Shown here: positions 59,045 through 64,000 of the stretch, in pieces | How positions within the stretch are numbered: the first letter of the stretch is position 1 | How the letters are laid out: the number at the start of each line of letters is the position of its first letter | DNA from: Portulaca oleracea | Taxonomy: Eukaryota; Streptophyta; Magnoliopsida; Caryophyllales; Portulacaceae | Assembly: GCA_029582165.1 (NCBI GenBank) | Contig: CM055890.1 | Location: 10,859,787-10,923,786, forward strand | Direction: 5' to 3' | Length of the DNA stretch: 64,000 bases | Made by a program: the position numbers and the translations under genes | The notes under the pieces: model-generated | The model's input: the letters and a program-made list of their open reading frames with translations, nothing else | The model's database searches: none | Told to the model about the DNA's origin: nothing

Positions 59045-60419
59045 GGTCGGTATCACTTTTGTCTTATTGTTTTTTCTTCTACGTATTTTGTCTCTGATTT
59101 TACTTGTGATGCCTTTGGTTTTACTTGTGGTTCTGTCTCCATGATAAAGAAACGAGAATAGAGACAGGGAGGGGGGGAGGGTATGGTGGAGGGAATATAG
59201 TGGGTGGTCATGGATTTGTAAGTGGACGTAGAGGTTTAGCACAATGAACATAGCCATCTTTGTCATTGCCAGGGAATGCCCCTGAGTAAATTGTGATAAA
59301 TTATTTTTAATAGTAATATCAAAGCCTAAGTTTTACCAAAAAAGGGATTAGTGGTGTCTGATGTATCAGAAGAAAAAGTGGCCACGAAAAGAAGGCTATT
59401 CCATACACATGCACACACAATGAGCCAAAGAACATGACTTTCTTTTGGGGAGGAAAGAAGAAAGCTTTTGCCAACAAGGGTAGAAATTTCAACATAAGCT
59501 ACATACCTCTTCTTCCTCATCTTCTGGAACACTTTTTTGTGAAACATACTTGGCTAGTTCATCCCTGTCAATGCTATCAATTATCTCATCAGCTGCGCCA
59601 ATAACCTGAGAGGGCAAATCAAGCTAGAAAGAAATAAATTCAAAGCCTAATGTCACAAACAAGAATCTCCAAAAACCTACAGTAAAGTTAAGAATGAAGC
59701 TTCAATGAGTACCCAGAAGAGGGCTATGAGTATGCATTCACATGATTGTATGCTGTCACTACCTTTTTAGGTCCTACGTACCTACTTTTTCTAACTCTGT
59801 CTCCTTGTTGAACTTCTTTCAACTCCTTCCCTTTTTTTTATGATGTATTGCATTGTATTTCAACAAAACATATGAAAGAGCTGATAGTGAGTTGATAATC
59901 TTCCATTTTTTCCACCAATGTACAAGTATTGCGTACTTCACATATCTTATTTTTTCTGTTTTGCAGGTTACTTTTGTTGGTGTTAGATATTGACTGAAGT
60001 TTAAGTTCAAGTTCAAGTTCAAGCTCAAGGATCGGTCATATGTGTGACTTTTTGTCCATATTTTGCGAAGATATATAGAATTTTGTTGATGTACGTTTAA
60101 TATATAGGTCCAAATTACTCAAGTGTAAAGGTCAACTTTGATATCTTTTGGATGGATCGTGAAAGGTTCATTTAGACTAAGCTTTATGTGGACCATTTAG
60201 ATTTACAGTTGTAGTTATACTCGAATGCTCGTTCTACTTAATTCAATGACATTTATTTTAATTATCACAATTATGTTTTAATTATTATATTTTGGATTTT
60301 TTTTTTCCACAAGATTCGTGCAAAACAGGAAACTATTGTTATAGAGCGAGAAAATTGTGTTACAACGTACAGGTACAAGTTGATTGGTATATAACATAAT
60401 TCATGTAGGTGGTGGTATT
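59045..60419. other. CACTA 3' region between second gene and subterminal repeats
   Basis: Mostly A+T-rich non-coding DNA. 59330-59760 appears to be captured host sequence around the TPP2-like exon. A short hexamer repeat (AAGTTC/AAGCTC) lies at 59997-60030. Confidence 0.5.
59507..59605 (-). pseudogene. TPP2: Captured exon resembling tripeptidyl peptidase II
   Basis: On the minus strand a 99-nt, phase-0 exon lies between an acceptor (CTCTCAG, exon from 59605) and a donor (GTATGT, exon end 59507). It encodes VIGAADEIIDSIDRDELAKY and continues VSQKSVPEDEEEE. From memory this matches the plant tripeptidyl peptidase II C-terminal region (VIGAA-E-VDSID-DELAK..S.KSDP.DEE). It lies within CACTA boundaries and opposite to the transposase genes, so it is best read as a host gene fragment picked up with intron flanks. 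One exon cannot make a peptidase. Confidence 0.7.
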
Positions 60420-60747
60420 GCATGTTGTATTTGATAATATCTACTGCAACGGTTTTTTGTAAGTGTTGCAAAAGGGTAAATATCTAAGGCAACATTTCTC
60501 TTTATAAGTGTTGCAATTGCCTAGATACCTAAGGTAACATTTTTTTGAAGTATTACAATAGCCTACATACCTATTGTAACGTTTTTTTTTACAAGTGTTG
60601 CAATAGCCATAAAAGTGTTACAATAACTTATTGCAACACACGTCTAATGTAACACTTTGTAAAATGTTGCCATAGACCTAAGGTAACACTATTTGAGTCT
60701 CTAGTGACACTTTTGCTGCGTTACTATAGACCACTTTTGTTGTAGTG
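60420..60747. repeat. CACTA right subterminal repeats and terminal inverted repeat
   Basis: At least eight alternating motifs like AAGTGTTGCAATAG and CTAAGGTAACATT, many inverted relative to those at the left end, followed by the terminal TGTTGTAGTG. Confidence 0.85.
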
Positions 60748-60750
60748 ACG

Positions 60751-61377
60751 CCAAAACCCTCTACTGAAATGTCCACGCAGCACTCCGGGAACCCGATTGC
60801 TAGATCGACCCGATCGAGACCAATCTCAATCTAAGATGTATGTGAGATTGTTTTGGGGAAACAGAGAATGTTTCCTGAAACAAGAACTGCAAACTAAAAG
60901 AGAGAGGAACTCAGGAAATCACCCTGGTATCTCTCTAAGAGTCTTAGGTAGTTGGTGGTGGAATAATCTCTCCCAGAGACTCCTTTATATAGTGTTTAGA
61001 AAACCTAGGGAAAGGGTTCAATACCCTAAAGGGTCGACTTAACACAACGGCGCGCTTCTCAGGTCCAACACGGTCCTTGTTGAAACAACACGGTCCGTGT
61101 TGGACTCCAGAAGGTCCAATAACTCGGCCCATGGATACCACGGACCATGGTGTCTCAACACGGACCGTGTTGAGTCAAACGGTCCGTGTTGAACCCATTT
61201 CGATCCGTGTTGGGCTGATTTCTCACAAAAATCAGTTTCCAACTTTTCTAAACGTGATACAATATCACTTAGGTTATATACATTGTTCCAGGGCACTGAC
61301 TTGTGTGACCTAGTAGGACCAAATAATATAGTTATAATTCAAACATATTTAGTTACCAATTATAGATGTCTCTAACA
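60751..61377 (-). repeat. Copia 3 LTR, U3-R portion
   Basis: Right-hand piece of the LTR invaded by the CACTA element. It ends CTAACA at 61377. On the minus strand it has a TATA box (CTATATAAAG, 60992-60983) downstream of a palindrome array (61220-61064), so transcription points leftward through the CACTA insertion toward gag. Confidence 0.8.
61064..61220. promoter_or_regulatory. Array of six CAACACGG(T/A)CCGTGTTG-type palindromes in U3
   Basis: Units near 61064, 61085, 61135, 61155, 61176 and 61200, some perfect around one central base and some with arm mismatches. They lie 70-240 bp from the TATA box on the upstream side. The same 17-mer type is also at 48017-48033 in the leader. Confidence 0.8.
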
Positions 61378-61391
61378 AGACATATAATTAC

Positions 61392-61755
61392 GGGTTTTTG
61401 GCTCAAAATAATCCAAAGTCGGAGGTCGTTGGCTGAAAATAATCGAAACTCACTTTTTGGCTGAAAATAATCCAAACTTTTAACCTATTTACTCGGACTA
61501 AACCGAAATCGACTTCCGGCGTCAGAATTTTGACTGGGTAGCCGGAGCACGTGTTTCTTTAATTTATTTTGGTTTTGAATTTATGTTGACTGGGGTCTAC
61601 ATAAGCTGACCGGTCAGCATTTTGACGTCGGAAATCGGTTTCAGTTTAGTCCGAGTAAATAGGTTAAAAGTTTGGATTATTTTCAGCCAAAAAGTGAGTT
61701 TGGATTATTTTCAGCCAATGATATTCGACTTCGAATTCTTTTGAGTCAAAAACCC
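61392..61755. mobile_element. Palindromic Mutator-like MITE, copy 3 (diverged subfamily)
   Basis: A 364-bp near-complete palindrome beginning GGGTTTTTGGCTCAAAATAA and ending with its complement, with a perfect 9-bp target duplication TATAATTAC at 61383-61391 and 61756-61764. Internal arms share TTTACTCGGACTAAACCGAAA and complement, and GGCTGAAAATAATC repeats. Its ends are related to the copies at 10580 and 20293. Confidence 0.9.
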
Positions 61756-61764
61756 TATAATTAC

Positions 61765-63318
61765 TATATTACTTTGGTTTAATCTCCGTGTATATCGAAC
61801 GTTGTCGGGATATTCCCATCATCTTGAATATGCCAAAGTTGATCAACACACCCTTAAAAACTCATTTCTAATAACTCTTTGAATTAAAAACATAAAACAC
61901 CTTTCAAGTTCTCATAAGCTTCAAATAATTGGGAAAAGTATGCTCATGGGGACTTAAATTCATTTTTAGCGACTATCAATCGATTTAACTGCTTTTACAC
62001 TAGACAAGGGTGTAATTGCCACATAATAGATACCCAACAACCTAACCATAAGCATAAAACCTCATTCTTTAAGCATATAGCTCATCCAAGATCCATCTAT
62101 GCATACCACGCTCATGACTAACCAGATTAATATCATACTAAACATAACCATTCTAACGTGGTACGTATATGTTCACATATATAGGAGTCAATTAGGCCGC
62201 AAATGAAATAAATATCCATGTATAACATAACAGAAGTAACAACTAAACCAATTAAGCATCTCTCCATACTATTAATTATTCAACCCAAATGATGTATAAT
62301 GGGATCAAAGAGACCTCACTATACACGAAAATCAGGATCTTTATGAGCAAAGATAAGAATCTTCCTCTCTAAGTTCTTATAAGATCAAACGAAAGGATGA
62401 AATCAAGATAGAAATCAAAAAGATTCAATAGAATGTACCAATGATGATTGAGATGAACGAATGATAGAATTCGATATGGCTTGAGAACTCTTAAAGATAT
62501 AGACGCACCACTTCAAGAAGTTCTTCAACTCTTCCTATCACCAACCAAGCTAGCCAAGCAAGGAATAGAAGAAGAGATTTAAACGATTCTCCTAAGGAAA
62601 GAATCGGTTCTAACAATGCTAGATAGAACACAAAAGCATGTAGCCTTTAGATGTTTAGTTTGTATTATTTGTGAACGATGGAATGATTGTTACAAAGGCC
62701 TCCCAAATGGTCTATTTATAGTACTCTAGGACCCCTTAGGCATGTATTACATCAAGAATACAATGATTTCTAGCTTACATCATCCATTACAAATATTACA
62801 TCATAAAGAATAAAAAAGTACATAGCTAGAAAGAAACATTGATATCTTACTCAATTCTTCTCCAATCTTCACGAGTCAAAAACCATTAGAAAGCTCTTTG
62901 AATGATCTATATTCGGCTCCAAGATGTCTATTCCAATAGCTTCATGGATCTTGAGATATAGAACAAAGTATCGGATTGTACTTGATGAAGTCATCCATTT
63001 TAAAGAGTGATGAGAGTGATTGAAGTTCCTTCTCCATATAAGCTTGTATATCCTTTTGTTGGTTCCCATGATGTGTATTTGGGACCAAATATACATCACC
63101 AAAATATTTCAATTCCACAATTCAACACGGGCTCCCTCCTCACAAACAAGCCTCGACGCTCAATGTTCCACCCAAACACCAACCAACTTCCAACTCGGTT
63201 AAATAATTCAATCGAACCATCCCAATTAATAGTTTCAAGCATATATTTCGGCATTCAAAATCGACAAATTTAACCTAAAACTTAATAGTTATTAATTAAG
63301 AGGGACAGAGACTACCCA
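61765..63318 (-). other. Unclassified A+T-rich region, possible leftward LTR or promoter
   Basis: No coding sequence is recognised. On the minus strand a good plant TATA box (TATAAATAGA, 62720-62711) is followed leftward by a CT/TC-rich leader-like stretch, as in an LTR R/U5 or a gene 5' UTR. LTR edges, primer-binding site or an ORF were not found, so it stays unclassified. Confidence 0.35.
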
Positions 63319-63476
63319 CATCGATTCAAGTAATGGAGGACTTTGGATATCTGACTTGGGTCTGAATCAAGTCTCTAATCAATGTCTTTCATTTTCCCAT
63401 CGATTCGAGTAATGGAGGACTTTGGATATCTGACTTGGGCCTGAATCGAGTCTCTAACCCATGCCTTTCATTGTCC
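63319..63476. repeat. 79-bp tandem duplication
   Basis: Two head-to-tail copies (63319-63397 and 63398-63476), each beginning CATCGATTC(A/G)AGTAATGG, differing at about eight positions. Confidence 0.9.
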
Positions 63477-63589
63477 CGGTTTCTCCAAAATACACTGATG
63501 CTACCTCCCCTTTGTACCCATAGCCACTAAACCACGACCAGTTACCCAGAATTTTGCGCCCAAAATACAATCTGTCAAGCCCGAGTCAC

Positions 63590-64000
63590 CTATACTAATT
63601 TTATTGGTCTTATTCCAAATGTAGAAGATGGTTCTCTGCCAAGCCAATTCAAGCGAATTAGCATTGTAAAACCATTTACAAAGTTATAGAAAATATCTTG
63701 GTTATAGGCTAAGACCTGTACAATATTGTTTAATTAGCCCTACTCAAAGTGTCTCCGTTCCTAATAGGCACATGGTAATGTCCTTTTGGCACATGAGATT
63801 ATGCATAAATTTAAAAATAAGACCTCTAGATAGCTCTTAAGCTTGACATGGAACAACTTACGATAGAGTTTAATGGACTATTGCTAAAGAAATTGAGATT
63901 CCCTCATACATAGATCAAATGGATTGAAGAATCCATTTCATCAGTCTCTAATTCAGTAGTGGTAAATGACCAACCTTTTGGTTTGATTCAACCCACAAGG
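63590..64000 (+). pseudogene. L1-type LINE reverse transcriptase fragment, continues beyond the window
   Basis: Degenerate RT motifs in several plus-strand frames: an LISPTQS-like piece near 63733, VLLAHEIMHKFKNK near 63779-63820, LKLDMEQ (equivalent to KLDMSKAYD) near 63838, and IKWIEESISSVSNSVVVNDQ and PFGLIQPTR at 63918-64000, just before the expected GLRQGDPLSP. Stops and frameshifts show it is dead. A distinct insertion from the LINE at 11-20 kb. Confidence 0.75.

Larger units (their letters stand above)
49412..60747 (+). mobile_element. CACTA (En/Spm) DNA transposon, 11.3 kb, two genes plus a captured exon
   Basis: Starts CACTACAACA at 49412 and ends with the inverted copy TGTTGTAGTG at 60747, flanked by ACG on both sides (49409-49411, 60748-60750), the 3-bp duplication of CACTA elements. 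Both ends carry subterminal repeats. Inside are a TNP2-type transposase gene and a second gene with a plant Transposase_24-type domain, both plus-strand, as in two-gene En/Spm elements. Both are damaged by stops and frameshifts, so the copy is probably not autonomous, though its ends look intact. Confidence 0.95.
46280..61377 (-). mobile_element. Ty1/copia retrotransposon 3 (minus strand), 5' part only, split by a CACTA element
   Basis: Minus-strand order: LTR (61377 to 60751, continuing at 49411 to 49250), primer-binding site at 49248-49236, a 2.4-kb leader, then gag at 46766-46280, where an inverted RTE end cuts it off. LTR ends are TGTTAG...CTAACA. Without the 11.3-kb CACTA insertion the LTR is about 788 bp. 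The remainder of gag-pol and the 3' LTR are not visible to the left. Confidence 0.82.

Noticed and set aside
62869..63273. ORFs of 60-88 codons near the right end
   Set aside because: No domain, overlapping frames on both strands, and no splice or promoter support.

Overview
The window is nuclear DNA of a dicot-like flowering plant. It holds a split nuclear gene for a plastid enzyme (GT-AG introns, transit peptide), dense nested LTR retrotransposons, L1 and RTE LINEs, a CACTA transposon, Stowaway/Tourist/Mutator-like MITEs and long A+T-rich spacers. I cannot name the species. The only confident host gene is on the minus strand at the left edge: the beta subunit of chloroplast pyruvate dehydrogenase E1 (245-5048, four coding exons). 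Nearly everything else is transposable-element sequence, mostly decayed.

Layout. 1-5340: E1-beta gene with 3' flank, a 3.3-kb last intron and promoter. 5340-11090: A+T-rich spacer with TA and TAA/TTA microsatellites, a 1.2-kb element with ~50-bp terminal inverted repeats (8806-10020) and a palindromic MITE (10580-10922). 11095-20090: an L1-type LINE split by a gag/protease-only Ty3 (Athila-like) retrotransposon (12384-19535) whose 5' LTR lacks U3. 20290-24570: a second palindromic MITE, a duplication carrying a Stowaway MITE, an LTR-like fragment with eight 16-bp palindromes, and a Tourist-like MITE. 24732-32569: a complete but mutated Ty1/copia element with a perfect 5-bp target duplication and a third ORF after pol. 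32806-36720: a second copia element with a ~200-bp LTR, broken inside reverse transcriptase. 36181-43486: five tandem copies of a 1.46-kb unit that begins inside that reverse transcriptase. 43487-46286: CT microsatellite, an RTE-clade LINE and an inverted second RTE 3' end. 46280-61377: a minus-strand copia element whose 5' LTR was invaded by an 11.3-kb CACTA element (49412-60747, target duplication ACG) with two transposase-type genes and a captured exon resembling tripeptidyl peptidase II. 61378-64000: a palindromic MITE with a perfect 9-bp target duplication, a possible leftward LTR/promoter, a 79-bp tandem duplication and the start of an L1 reverse transcriptase fragment running off the right end.

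Most notable: three unrelated LTR/LTR-like regions each carry an array of short, family-specific palindromes. In two of them the array lies upstream of a TATA box within an LTR. One palindrome recurs in the leader of its own element and ties together parts now 13 kb apart. The 1.46-kb array is the largest structural anomaly; its copy-to-copy differences fall mainly on CAG/CTG sites, so either CHG-methylation-linked base-calling error or real mutation must be considered.
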